A DNA stretch of 64,000 nucleotides from JACCXG01 sp963836735 (GTDB taxonomy: Bacteria > Acidobacteriota > Vicinamibacteria > Vicinamibacterales > 2-12-FULL-66-21): NCBI GenBank assembly GCA_963836735.1, contig CAWIKP010000029.1, positions 174,964 through 238,963 of the forward strand, read 5' to 3'. A model generated the notes under the pieces. That model saw nothing but the letters and a program-made list of their open reading frames with translations. It was not told the origin of the DNA and searched no databases. The translations under genes and the position numbers were made by a program. This document shows positions 46,710 to 57,107 of this stretch, piece after piece (position 1 is the stretch's first letter; each line of letters opens with the position of its first letter).

Positions 46710-47871
46710 CAACGGTCCCCGCCCAGAAACCGCGTACCAGCAGCGCCAAATCTCGGCGAGCGCCGCGCGCGGTGGTCGACCTCGGCGTGGGTGATCAGCG
46801 GCGTCGACAGCTGCGTCACGTGTCCGCCGCGGGCGCGGAGATCTGTCGGCCAGCAGCTCTGATTCCACCGCCGGAATCACGTTGTCGTCGGCGCCGTGCA
46901 GCAGGTAGACCGGTGCCGACGGCGGTGGATTGCGGGCTGCCGAGAGCGCGGGGTCTGACCCGAGCGATGCCAGCGTGCGGCAGAAGCACCGGCCCGAGAT
47001 GGGCGACGTCGCGGTTGTTGACCCACGACATGAACGTTCGCGCCGGCTCGGGCAAGCTCTCCGACAGCTTGCGGGCGCGCGTCGAATTCCAGCGCCGCCC
47101 GTGGCTTGTCGACCATGTCGAGGTGGGAGGCGTTCAGGAACGCCAGGATCCCCTGGCGCAGCGGCTCGACTTGATCGGCGGGCACCAGCCTGTCGGCCAC
47201 GCCGAGCAGGATGATCACCACGCCGTAGTCGTGCGGCGGGCGGGTCTGGCCGTTCGGCTGCACGCCGGTGCACAGGTATCGCAGGGTACGCGGCAGGTCG
47301 CCGTGACCGCCGAACGAGAGCACCCACGCCGCCCGATCGCCCATGCCGCGAGGCGGCGACCACGGAGAGCCCTCCGCCGAAGCTGATCCCCATCAGACCG
47401 GGTCGTCGATCGCCTGCCGGTGCGCGCGCGGTCTGGTTGTCCCAGCCAGGTGGCGGCGTCTTCGATCATGTCCGTCGTGCGCGCGGTGATCTGGTAGTGC
47501 GTGAGGTCTGGAAGTTCGGCGGTCGTCACCGGATGGCCCGTGGCGGCGATTTCTCTCGCGAAGTTGATGAGGCGCGGCTCGTCGATCCCGCCGCGTGAAC
47601 GCCTGGCACGAGCAGGATGCGGCCGTCCACTGACGTCAGACGGGAGATAGCGGCGCCCCCGCAGCTGGCCGCCGCGCCACGGAATGGCGATCTCCGACTC
47701 GGTGACAGACTCGGCCTCGAGATCGGCGAACGATCGTGCCGCTCCCTTCATGCCGGCCGCACGGACGACGAAGGCTGCAGCCTCGAAGTAGTCGTGGACG
47801 GCGCCGTAGCCGGCCAACAGGACGGCGATCGCGGTCGTGCCGACGACGATCCGCCGTCGCTGTGGTGTCAT
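46698..47871 (-). CDS. Alpha/beta hydrolase with N-terminal membrane anchor, frameshifted
   Basis: The N-terminus has a TM segment (RIVVGTTAIAVLLAGYGAVH). Further parts in different frames read RLINFAREIAATGHPVTTAE, AAWVLSFGGHGDLPRTLRYL, DYGVVIILLGVADRLVPADQ and PVYLLHGADDNVIPAVESELL. The last contains the loop for the acidic triad residue, and THAEVDHRAALAEIWRCW the likely His. The nucleophile motif GISFGGG is visible near 47380. Several single-base slips are needed to join the parts. The substrate is unknown. Its 3' end overlaps that of rluB by 12 bases (convergent). Confidence 0.65.
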
Positions 47872-47886
47872 CGCGGCGCATCATAG

Positions 47887-47920
47887 CCCGCCGCGCCGAA
47901 GCGCGTCGTGCGAAGGCGGG
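47887..47920. repeat. Second-family short palindrome (copy 2)
   Basis: CCCGCCGCGCCGAAGCGCGT followed by CGTGCGAAGGCGGG forms a hairpin with CCCGCC/GGCGGG ends. It lies in the intergenic region between the hydrolase and cmk and is related to the copies at 41932 and 48670. Confidence 0.55.
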
Positions 47921-47973
47921 TCGCGTCCGCTGCAGCGGAAGTCAGTGGTTGAGTTCAGTGATACGGTAGATCG

Positions 47974-48671
47974 ATGCCGATGGCCGGTCGTAACCTCATC
48001 ATCGCCATCGACGGACCCTCCGGGGCGGGCAAGGGCACGGTCGCGCGCGCCCTGGCGGCGCGGCTCGCGTACCGGCACATCGACACCGGCGCGATGTATC
48101 GGGCGGTGGCCTGGAAGGCGCTGCGCGACGGGCTCGATCTGCACGACGAGCGCGCGGTCGCGGCGGTCAGCGATCGCGCAGTCTTCGACCTCGACGCCGG
48201 CCGCGTCGTCGATCGACGGCGTCGACGTGTCGAACGCGATCCGCACCCCGGCGATCGACAAGGGGGCGGCGGCGGTGGCGCGTCACCCGGCGGTTCGGCG
48301 TGCGCTGGTCGCGCAGGCAGCAGGAGATGGGGCGCGACGGCGGCGTGGTGATGGAAGGCCGGGACATCGGCACGGTCGTGTTTCCGGACGCCGACTGAAG
48401 ATCTACCTGGACGCCTCGCCCGAGGAGCGCGCCCGCCGCCGCGCCAGCGATCCGGCCCACGCCACCGGCAGGCTCGTCCGCGCTGGCCGACGTCGCGACG
48501 GCGCTCGCCGAGCGCGACCGGAGCGATTCGACCCGGGCCGCATCGCCGCTCGCGATGGCGCCCGACGCCATCCATATCGAAACCACCGGCGTCCCGATCG
48601 AGTCCGTCGTCGAGCAGGTGATGGCGGTGGTCGAGTCCTTCGTCGCCGGCAGGAAGAGCGGCCGGGCCTGA
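47974..48671 (+). CDS. cmk: Cytidylate kinase, several frameshifts
   Basis: This enzyme phosphorylates CMP/dCMP with ATP. The P-loop GPSGAGKGT (residues 14-22), YRHIDTGAMYRAVAWKAL, the DGVDVSNAIRTPAIDKGAAA region, the QQEMGRDGGVVMEGRDIGT segment and LKIYLDASPEERARRR are all present. They are in different frames because of at least three single-base insertions between 48200 and 48490. The end GRKSGRA and TGA at 48669 falls in a long perfect inverted repeat. The family is essential, so the slips are most likely consensus errors. Confidence 0.88.
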
Positions 48672-48715
48672 CCGCCTTCGCCAAGGCTGCGGCGGTCAGG
48701 CCCGGCCGCTCTTCC
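48652..48715. repeat. Perfect 25-bp inverted repeat spanning the cmk stop codon
   Basis: The arms 48652-48676 and 48691-48715 (GGAAGAGCGGCCGGGCCTGA followed by CCGCC) are exact reverse complements with a 14-nt loop TTCGCCAAGGCTGC. The inner part belongs to the second repeat family. No T-run follows, so it is not a classical terminator, but the stem is very stable. Confidence 0.9.
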
Positions 48716-48754
48716 CGCGAAACGCCGTGCCCCGTTCGGGCGTAATGGACGCTC

Positions 48755-50118
48755 GTGAAACACTTCCTCCGCCGACCGCTCATCGTTGCCCTGACGCTCG
48801 CTGCCAGCTCCAGCTCATTCCTTGCTCGTGGTCGTCGCCCAGAAGGGTGCCGATGAGTTCTGGCCCCAGTGGCGCGGGCCGCAGATGTCCGGAGTGTCGG
48901 CGTCGGCCACACCTCCCGCCGAGTGGAGCGAGACGAAGAACGTCCGCTGGAAGATCGAGATTCCTGGCCGCGGCTCTGGGTCGCCGGTGGTCTGGGGCGA
49001 TCGCGTCTTCGTGCTGACCGCGGTGCCGGTCGGCGGCGCGGCCGGCGATCCGCATGCGCCGCGGGGCGGGCTGCCCGGCGCGGCGTGCACCGCTTCGTGG
49101 TCATGGCGATCGACCGGAAGGACGGCAAGGTGGTGTGGCAGCAGACCGCGCGTGAGGCGGCGCCGCACGAGGCGTCGCACAACGACAACGGCACCTGGGC
49201 CTCGAGCTCCGCGGTCACCGACGGCGAGCACGTGATCGCGTCGTTCGAGTCGCAGGGCATCTACGCCTACGACATGAACGGCACGCTGGTGTGGCAGAAG
49301 GATCTCGGCGACAAGCAGATGCGCAACGAGTTCGGCGAAGGCTCGACCCCGGCGCTTCACAAGGATCGCCTGTTCTTCGTATGGGACCACCAGGGGGAAT
49401 CGTTCATCGTCGCGCTCGACAAGTCGACCGGCGACGAGCTCTGGCGGGTGAAGCGGGACGAGATCGACACCTGGGCCACTCCGCTCGTGGTCGAACGTGG
49501 CGGCATCCGCAGGTGATCGTTCCCGGCATGAACCGCTGCGCAGCTACGATGTCGCCAACGGCCAGATTGTCTGGGAAACCGCCGGCGTGACGATGAACCC
49601 GATTCCGTCGCCGGTGTACGGGGACGGGATGGTGTTCGTGACGAGCGGCTTTCGCGGCAACAGCCTCAAAGCCGTCAGACTGGCGGCGCGAAGGGCGACA
49701 TCACCGACACGCCGGCGCTCGCCTGGACGATCGATCGGGACACGCCTTACGTGCCTTCGCCGCTCCTGCACGAGGGCATTCTCTACTTCCTGAAGACCAA
49801 TCCGGGGTGCTCTCCGCCGTTCGACGCGAAGACGGGCAAGCCGCACTACCAGGTGCAGCGGATCGACGGGGTGCCGAACGTGTTCGCGTCGCCGGTCGCC
49901 GCGGCGGGGAAGATCTTCGTTGTCGGACGCGAAGGGGCGACGGCGGTGATCAAGCCGGGCCCGACGTTCGAGATGCATCGCCACCAACACGCTCGACGAT
50001 CACTTCGATGCGTCGCCGGCGCTGGTCGGCGGGAGATGTATCTCCGAGGCGCGAAGTACTCTGTACTGCCTGGCAATTGATGCAACTCCCAACTGCCAGT
50101 TCCGAGCTCCCAGCTAGC
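48755..50118 (+). CDS. Exported PQQ-like beta-propeller protein, frameshifted
   Basis: A signal peptide (RRPLIVALTLAASSSSFL) precedes a PQQ-repeat propeller: WPQWRGPQMSGVSASATPPA, then blades such as VVMAIDRKDGKVVWQQTARE, GTLVWQKDLGDKQMRNEFGE, ESFIVALDKSTGDELWRVKR, RSYDVANGQIVWETAG and SAFDAKTGKPHYQVQRIDG. Propellers of this acidobacterial type (outer-membrane assembly BamB-like) are scaffolds, and no cofactor-binding dehydrogenase motif is seen. At least six single-base slips occur. The final blade ends LYCLAI and the frame then runs into a palindromic element, adding DATPNCQFRAPS before TAG at 50116. Confidence 0.75.
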
Positions 50119-50218
50119 CAGTTTGCAACGGTGAAAGCGCCAACAGCGTCTGGTTGACTTCGTCACATTGTCGAAGCTGCCTTGGAAGCTGGAACTTGGA
50201 AGCTGGGAGCTGACTGCG
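50083..50218. repeat. Palindromic tandem-unit element 4
   Basis: The left arm (from 50083, CAACTCCCAACTGCCAGTTC) and the right arm (to 50218, GGAAGCTGGAACTTGGAAGC) are imperfectly complementary 7-nt arrays (GCTGGGA/GCTTGGAA). The core TGAAAGCGCCAA and ATTGTCGAAGCTGCC is weakly similar to element 1. It spans the gap between the convergent PQQ and DUF6335-like genes up to the exact stop codon of the latter. Confidence 0.75.
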
Positions 50219-51043
50219 TCAGTCCCTGTCCGTGTAGTCCTCCGACGACGCCGGATCGAGCTCCCAGCGATGCCTGTCGCGCTCGGCGATCTTGTCCGCC
50301 GCCTTGAGCTCCTCGTTGTCTTCGTACTCACGCCCAGCGCCTTGCCGATGTCGTCGACGCGGTCCTGGTCCGGCGTCGGGTTGTCGCCGCCCGGCGCTTC
50401 GTCGCCGACCGAGTAGGCATCTTCCCAGTCGGCGTCGACGTCGCCGCCGGTCATCACCGGGCTGGTTTCGTTGTGCTCCGCTTTGGCCTCCTGGAGGCGC
50501 TGGCGGCCGCTGCGCGCGGCGGAGGCTCCCTGGCGGTCGAGGTCGAGGCTCGACGGCGGAGTCGGGACCGTCTCTTCGACTTCGCGCAGCTGGCGGCGGG
50601 CGCGTTCGAGGCGCGGTGACTTGATGCGTGCCGGCGCCGGCGGCGGTGCCGGTCGAGCGCTTGGTCGGCATCGGGTTGGTCCGGCCGCGACGGTGCGGCC
50701 GGTTTCGGGCGTCTGGGCCAGTGTTTCCTCGCGGCCGGTGCCGCCTGCGCCTGGCGCCTGGTCGAAGGGCCGGCGCTTCGACGACGCCGTTCTGGAGGTC
50801 GGCTCTCGCGGGCTGGTCTTACGCCGCGCGGGGCGCGGCGGTTTTCCTGGCGGCTCGCTTCGAGCTTTCCGGCACGCGGCGGGCTTGGCGGGCCGGTTTC
50901 CGCCGGGCCTTGCCTTTCGGTGTCCGGGCGGCGGCTGTCTTCCGTCGGCCGCCCTTGCTGGCCTTGCGCGGCCCGCGCCCCGGCCTTGCTTGCTGGACGG
51001 GGTCGTTTCTCGCCCTTTGCTTCGTGCCGCTCTTTTTCGCCAT
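50219..51043 (-). CDS. Basic-tailed DUF6335-like protein, frameshifted
   Basis: The C-terminal domain contains PVMTGGDVDADWEDAYSVGD, EAPGGDNPTPDQDRVDDIGK, VEYEDNEELKAADKI and RDRHRWELDPASSEDY. This is the pattern of DUF6335, known from cyanobacteria and other soil bacteria. It is preceded by about 130 residues very rich in Lys/Arg/Ala/Pro (MAKKSGTKQRAR, KGGRRKTAAARTPKGKARRK), like histone H1 or AlgP tails. The fusion suggests a nucleic-acid- or polyanion-associated role, which is an inference. At least two single-base slips lie near 50320 and 50820. It is divergent from rpsA. Confidence 0.65.
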
Positions 51044-51096
51044 GCCGGTTCCTGTCTCCGCCTGTCAGGCAAGACGCCGAGAGCCGTTGCAGCTGG

Positions 51097-51126
51097 TTGA
51101 CCGAATCGCCCTAAGTGATGTATATT
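51097..51126 (+). promoter_or_regulatory. Sigma-70-type promoter of rpsA
   Basis: TTGACC (51097-51102) and TATATT (51121-51126) are separated by 18 bases. The stretch is the most AT-rich for several kilobases and lies 90 bases before the rpsA start codon, with GAGGAGG at 51198-51204. Confidence 0.55.
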
Positions 51127-51215
51127 CTATTGCTTATCGCAACACAAGCGATGCAATCTACAGCCCGCCGGAGCTGAGATCCGGCAGAAGTACGATCGAG
51201 GAGGACCCGTTACGC

Positions 51216-52984
<1,769 letters not shown>

Positions 52985-52985
52985 G

Positions 52986-53126
52986 CGGGTTCCGAGCTGC
53001 CAGGTTCAGGCTTCTCAGGTCGGGTCAGCCGGGTTCGAGGTGCCGGTTCGAACGAACTCCGAACTGGGAACCGGAGCCTGACCGGCTGACTCGAGCTGGC
53101 AGCCGGAACCTGGAACCGACAAGCGT
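52986..53126. repeat. Palindromic element 5 between rpsA and the HU gene
   Basis: The two halves (52986-53045 and 53045-53126) are imperfect reverse complements, with matched blocks such as GAGCTGCCAG/CTGGCAGC, GGTCAG/CTGACC and GGTTCGA/TCGAAC. The units are of the GGTTC(C/A) type. It starts one base after the rpsA stop. Confidence 0.65.
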
Positions 53127-53137
53127 AAGGAGCCCAT

Positions 53138-53482
53138 ATGAACACCGGCAGCATGACGAAAGCGGAGCTCGTCGAGGAAGTCTCGCGGGTTTCCGACCTC
53201 ACCAAGAAGCACTCCGAGGTCATCGTCGACACCGTGTTCAAGAGCATCATCGACGCGCTGCATCGCGGCGAGAAGATCGAGCTGCGCGGGTTCGGCAGCT
53301 TCCGGCTGCGCCGGCGCGAGCCGCGCAAGGGGCGGAACCCGAAGACCGGCGACAAGGTGGACGTGCCGCCGAAGAAGGTGCCGTACTTCAAGCCGGGCAA
53401 GGAACTGAAGGACCTGATCAACCGGGAGCCGGATGCGCCCGCGGTCTCCCGGACTGCCGCCGGTCGCATCGCCGGACTCTGA
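53138..53482 (+). CDS. HU/IHF-family DNA-binding protein
   Basis: The product has the HU fold: MTKAELVEEVSRVSDLTKK, the dimer helices (HSEVIVDTVFKSIIDALHRG), GFGSFRLRRREPRKGRNPKT with the arm, and the proline-hinge V-PYFKPGKELKDLIN. It bends DNA in nucleoid structure or recombination. The glycine/arginine signature is nearer IHF-alpha/HupB than classical HU. AAGGAG precedes the ATG at 53138; a second ATG is at 53153. The C-terminal 20 residues after INREP are an unusual extension. Confidence 0.93.
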   Translation: MNTGSMTKAELVEEVSRVSDLTKKHSEVIVDTVFKSIIDALHRGEKIELRGFGSFRLRRREPRKGRNPKTGDKVDVPPKKVPYFKPGKELKDLINREPDAPAVSRTAAGRIAGL

Positions 53483-53532
53483 CGCTGACTGCGGACGCTC
53501 AGCCAGGCGTGCTGACGTCTCGCAGCGCGCTC

Positions 53533-54087
53533 ATGGACCATCTCTGGACTCCCTGGAGACTCGCCTACGTGACGCGGCGCCGCGAAGTCGACCGGCTGCG
53601 TGTTCTGCGACGCGCTCGCCGACGAAGACGCCGATCCGCTGATCGTCTTCCGCGGCGCGACCTGCTTCGTCATCCTCAACCTGTTTCCCTACAACAACGG
53701 CCACCTGATGGTCGTGCCGAACCGCCACATCGCGACGCTCGCCGACGCGACGCCCGACGAGCTGCGCGAGCTGATCGAGCTCGACGCGCGCGTCCGAGAT
53801 CGCGCTCACCGAGGCCTACGCTCCCGCACGGCATGAACATGGGCATCAACCTCGGCAAGCCGGCCGGCGCCGGCGTCCTCGAGCACCTGCACATGCACGT
53901 CGTGCCGCGCTGGAACGGCGACACGAACTTCATGACCGTCGTCGGGCAGACGCGGGTGCTGCCGCGAGGAACTGCCGGAGACGCGCAGCGCGAGCTGCCG
54001 GCCGATCTTCGAGACAGTCTCGACGCCGTCGAAGCGGTCGAGGCGTCGACTCCGCAGCGCCTGATTTCGGCATCGCTGGGATATTGA
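53533..54087 (+). CDS. HIT-family nucleotide hydrolase, frameshifted
   Basis: The protein begins MDHLWTPWRLAYVT like bacterial HIT hydrolases of the AP4A-phosphorylase-like group. It continues CVFCDALADEDADPLIVFRG, NLFPYNNGHLMVVPNRHIAT, and the active site HLHMHVVPRWNGDTNFM with the HxHxH triad. It hydrolyses or transfers nucleotides from dinucleotide or nucleotidyl adducts. Slips near 53600, 53793 (GTC-C-GAG) and 53825 split the frame, and again at the end (about 53965). The sequence after residue 160 is poorly conserved. Confidence 0.85.
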   Translation: MDHLWTPWRLAYVTRRREVDRLRVLRRARRRRRRSADRLPRRDLLRHPQPVSLQQRPPDGRAEPPHRDARRRDARRAARADRARRARPRSRSPRPTLPHGMNMGINLGKPAGAGVLEHLHMHVVPRWNGDTNFMTVVGQTRVLPRGTAGDAQRELPADLRDSLDAVEAVEASTPQRLISASLGY

Positions 54088-54106
54088 TCGTCAGCAGTCC
54101 GAGGTG

Positions 54107-55332
54107 ATGCGCCTCGATCTCGACCGCACCGACGCAGAAGGCCTTCCAGCAGCAGGTCGCGCGCGTTCGCGCTCGACGCAGGTCGCGCCCGCAGCGCGGC
54201 GGCGATCGACGAGAGCGGCGCAGTTCCCGCGCGAGCTGGTCGCGGCGGCGGCCAGGCTCGGCCTGCTGGGCGTCACGATCCCGGCGGAGCTGGGGCGGCG
54301 CCGGCCGCGACTACGTCAGCTACGCGCTCGCGATCGAGGCGCTCGCGCGGGCGAGCGCGGTCGTCGCGGTGATCGCCGCGGTCAACAACTCGCTGGTGGC
54401 CGAGCCGATCGCGCGAGTTCGGCACCGACGCGCAGAAGCAGACTGGCTGCGGCGGCTGGCGACGGGCGAGGCGCATCGGCGCGTTCGCGCTGTCCGAGGA
54501 GCACGCCGGATCGGACGCCGCCAACCAGCAGACCGTCGCGCGGCTCGACGAGCGCGGCTACGTGCTCAACGGCCGGAAGGTCTGGGTGGCGAACGCCGAG
54601 GCGGCCGACGTCGTGATCGTGTTTGCCGCGACGCAGCCCGGCACTGCGCGGCCGCGGCGTCAGCGCGTTCCTCGTGCCGATGGACACGCCCGGGCCTGAC
54701 GCGCGTCGCCACGGCCGACTCGCTCGGCGTGCGCGGCCTCGGCTGCATGGACCTCGAGCTTCGACGACGTGCGCGTCGGCGCCGACGCGCTGCTCGGCGC
54801 GCCCGGCGACGGGTTCCGCATCGCGATGTGGGCGCTCGACGGCGGGCGCGTCGCGATCGCGGCGCAGGCGCTCGGCGTCGGCCAGGCGGCGCTCGACGAG
54901 GCGCTCGCGCACGCCAGACAGCACGAAGCGTTCGGCCAGCCGATCGGCAACTACCAGGCGATCCAGTGGATGCTCGCCGACATGGCGACCGAGCTCGACG
55001 CGGCGCGGATGCTGACGCTGAAGGCGGCCGACGCGCGGCAGCGCGCAGCGCACGCGCCGACGCTCGAAGCGTCGATGGCCAAGCTGTTCGCGTCGGAGGC
55101 CGCGCACCGCGCCGCCGACAAGGCGATGCAGATCCTGGCGTCGCAGCGGCTACCGCCGCGGCTCGGTCGTCGAGCGGCTGTTCCGCGACGTGCGCGCGAC
55201 GGAGATCTACCAGGGCACGTCCGAGGTGCAGCGGATGGTGATCGCGGAGCACATCCTGGCGCTGAGCCGGCCGTCGTTGCGGAGCACGCTTCCTGCGAGT
55301 CTCGACGGCCGATCGTCACGGAGGCACCGTGA
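54107..55332 (+). CDS. Acyl-CoA dehydrogenase A, heavily frameshifted
   Basis: The parts assemble into an acyl-CoA dehydrogenase. They are an N-terminal helical domain (ELVAAAARLGLLGVTIPAEL), the FAD-binding segment GAFALSEEHAGSDA with the usual ALSE-AGSD motif, VLNGRKVWVANAEAADVVIV, and a C-terminal helical domain (RQHEAFGQPIGNYQAIQWML, ATEIYQGTSEVQRMVIAEHI). The enzyme oxidises an acyl-CoA using FAD and passes electrons to ETF; chain length is not determined. At least eight slips occur. The end of the last frame (TGA at 55330) overlaps the start of the PRC-barrel gene (TGATG). Confidence 0.82.
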
Positions 55333-55817
55333 TGGACCAGCGAACTTACGCACTCGCGCCTGCGTTATCTCGATGCCGACGACATCGACGACTCGATCGT
55401 GACTTCGACGGTCTCAACGTCGTCGGCACGACGGCAAGATCGGCATGTCGACGGTTTCTCGTCGACGCCGAGTCCGGCGCGTCAACTACATCGTCGTGGA
55501 TTCCGGCGGCTGGTTCACGTCCGGACGGCTGCTGCTGCCGATCGGCCATGCCGCGGTCACCCCGACGGATCTTTACGCATCGACGTCACGCGTGATGCAC
55601 TGACCAGCTACCCGAGTTCGACGACGACCGCTTCTCGGAGTTCTCCGACGAGGAGCTTCGCGCCTTCGAGCGCCACATGGCCGTCGCGTGCTGCCCCGAC
55701 ACTCGAAAGGTTCGACCACGACGTGCGGGTACGAGTCGTGCGCCACTACCGGCAGCCGGAGTGGTGCACCGCTACGCCCGAGCCTCATCATCCATTCCCT
55801 TCGACCCCTCCCATTGA
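55332..55817 (+). CDS. PRC-barrel domain protein, frameshifted
   Basis: Joining the frames gives LRYLDADDIDDSIVDFDGLN, VVGTDGKIGHVDGFLVDAES, GRVNYIVVDSGGWFTSGRLL and SLRIDVTRDALTSYPEFDDD, the order of strands in PRC-barrel stress proteins. The tail FSEFSDEELRAFERHM is helical. Such proteins are small beta-barrels of unknown molecular role, often induced by stress. GGAGG precedes the ATG at 55332. About five single-base slips occur. The last codons read PEW..HRYARASSSIPFDPSH to a TGA at 55815, convergent with the next gene. Confidence 0.6.
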
Positions 55818-55837
55818 CCGATCACACACCCCGCGCG

Positions 55838-57007
55838 CTAGCCCAGGATCTGCTTGGCGATCGTCTGCAGCTGCAGGTTCGACGTGCCTTCGTAGATCTG
55901 GCCGATCTTCGCGTCGCGGTAGAACTTCTCGACCGGGTATTCCTTGACGAAGCCGTTGCCGCCGAACAGGTTGACCGCGAGCGACGCGACGCGCTCGGCG
56001 ACTTCCGACGACAGGATCTTGCAGATCGCGGCTTCGGTGAGGAACGGCCGGCCGGCGTCGCGCAGCCGCGCGGCGTTGTAGACGGTCAGCGTCGCGGCTT
56101 CGACGTCGACCGCGGCGCGCGCGATCTGGTGCTGCACGGCCTGGAACTCGGCGATCGCCTTGCCGAACTGCTTCCGCTCCTTCGTGTAGGCGATCGTCGC
56201 GTCGAGCGCGCCGCGCGCCAGGCCGATCATCTGCGCGCCGATGCCGATCCGCCCTTCGTTGAGCGTCTCGATCGCGGTCTTGTAGCCCTTGCCGATCTCG
56301 CCGAGCACGTTGGCCTTCGGCACGCGGCAGTCCTCGAGGATCAGCTCGCACGTGCTGCTCGCGCGGATGCCGAGCTTGTCTTCCTTCTTGCCGACGGTGA
56401 ACCCGGCGAAGCCGCGCTCGACGAGGAACGCGGTGATGCCGCGGTAGCCGGCCTCCGGATTGATCGTGGCGAAGACGATGAAGAGGTCGGCTTCGTTGCC
56501 GTTGGTGATCCACAGCTTGCGGCCGTTGATCACGTAGCCGTCGCCGTCCTCGCGCGCGCGCGTCGTCAGCGCGAAGGCGTCGCTGCCGGAGCCGGCTTCC
56601 GACAGCGCGTAGGCGCCGACGGTGTCGGCCGCCAGCCGCGGCAGGTAGCGCTGCTTGATGTCGTCGTTGCCCCAGCGGCAGCAGCGCGTTGATGACGAGC
56701 GTGTTCTGCACGTCGACGAGCACGCCGACCGACGGATCGACGCGCGACAGCTCCTCGACCGCGAGCACGGAGTGGAAGAAGCGGCCGCCGGCGCCGCCGT
56801 AGGCTTCGGGGATCTCGATGCCCATGACGCCGAGGTCGAACAGCTGCGTCGATGAGCGCGCGCGGGATCTTGGCGTGCTCGTCCATCTCGCGGACGAGCG
56901 GCCGGACCTGCGCCTCGGCGAACTCGCGGACGCTGTCGCGGAAGATGCGCTCGTCTTCGGCGAGCACGGTCAGCGGCTGGGCATGACTCGACGGTATCCT
57001 GGCTCAC
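55838..57007 (-). CDS. Acyl-CoA dehydrogenase B (short/branched-chain type), two or three frameshifts
   Basis: Parts in order: VLAEDERIFRDSVREFAEAQ, PEAYGGAGGRFFHSVLAVEE, AYALSEAGSGSDAFALTTRA, INGRKLWITNGNEADLFIVF, GIRASSTCELILEDCRVPKA, and the C-terminal KFYRDAKIGQIYEGTSNLQL. The catalytic Glu of short/branched-chain dehydrogenases lies in the YEGTSN segment. It oxidises a short- or branched-chain acyl-CoA with FAD. The GTG at 57007 follows CAGGAGG. Slips lie at about 56985, 56855 and 56680. It converges on the PRC-barrel gene; the other acyl-CoA dehydrogenase lies just beyond it. Confidence 0.9.
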   Translation of the reverse strand: MSQDTVESCPAADRARRRRAHLPRQRPRVRRGAGPAARPRDGRARQDPARAHRRSCSTSASWASRSPKPTAAPAAASSTPCSRSRSCRASIRRSACSSTCRTRSSSTRCCRWGNDDIKQRYLPRLAADTVGAYALSEAGSGSDAFALTTRAREDGDGYVINGRKLWITNGNEADLFIVFATINPEAGYRGITAFLVERGFAGFTVGKKEDKLGIRASSTCELILEDCRVPKANVLGEIGKGYKTAIETLNEGRIGIGAQMIGLARGALDATIAYTKERKQFGKAIAEFQAVQHQIARAAVDVEAATLTVYNAARLRDAGRPFLTEAAICKILSSEVAERVASLAVNLFGGNGFVKEYPVEKFYRDAKIGQIYEGTSNLQLQTIAKQILG

Positions 57008-57107
57008 GGCGAACCTCCTGTCGTGGGAATGACAATCGGCGAATGTTATCATTGGCCGTTCATCTGAGAGCCGCGCGCCTGCGCGGGGGACGTCCAAACG
57101 CTTATGC

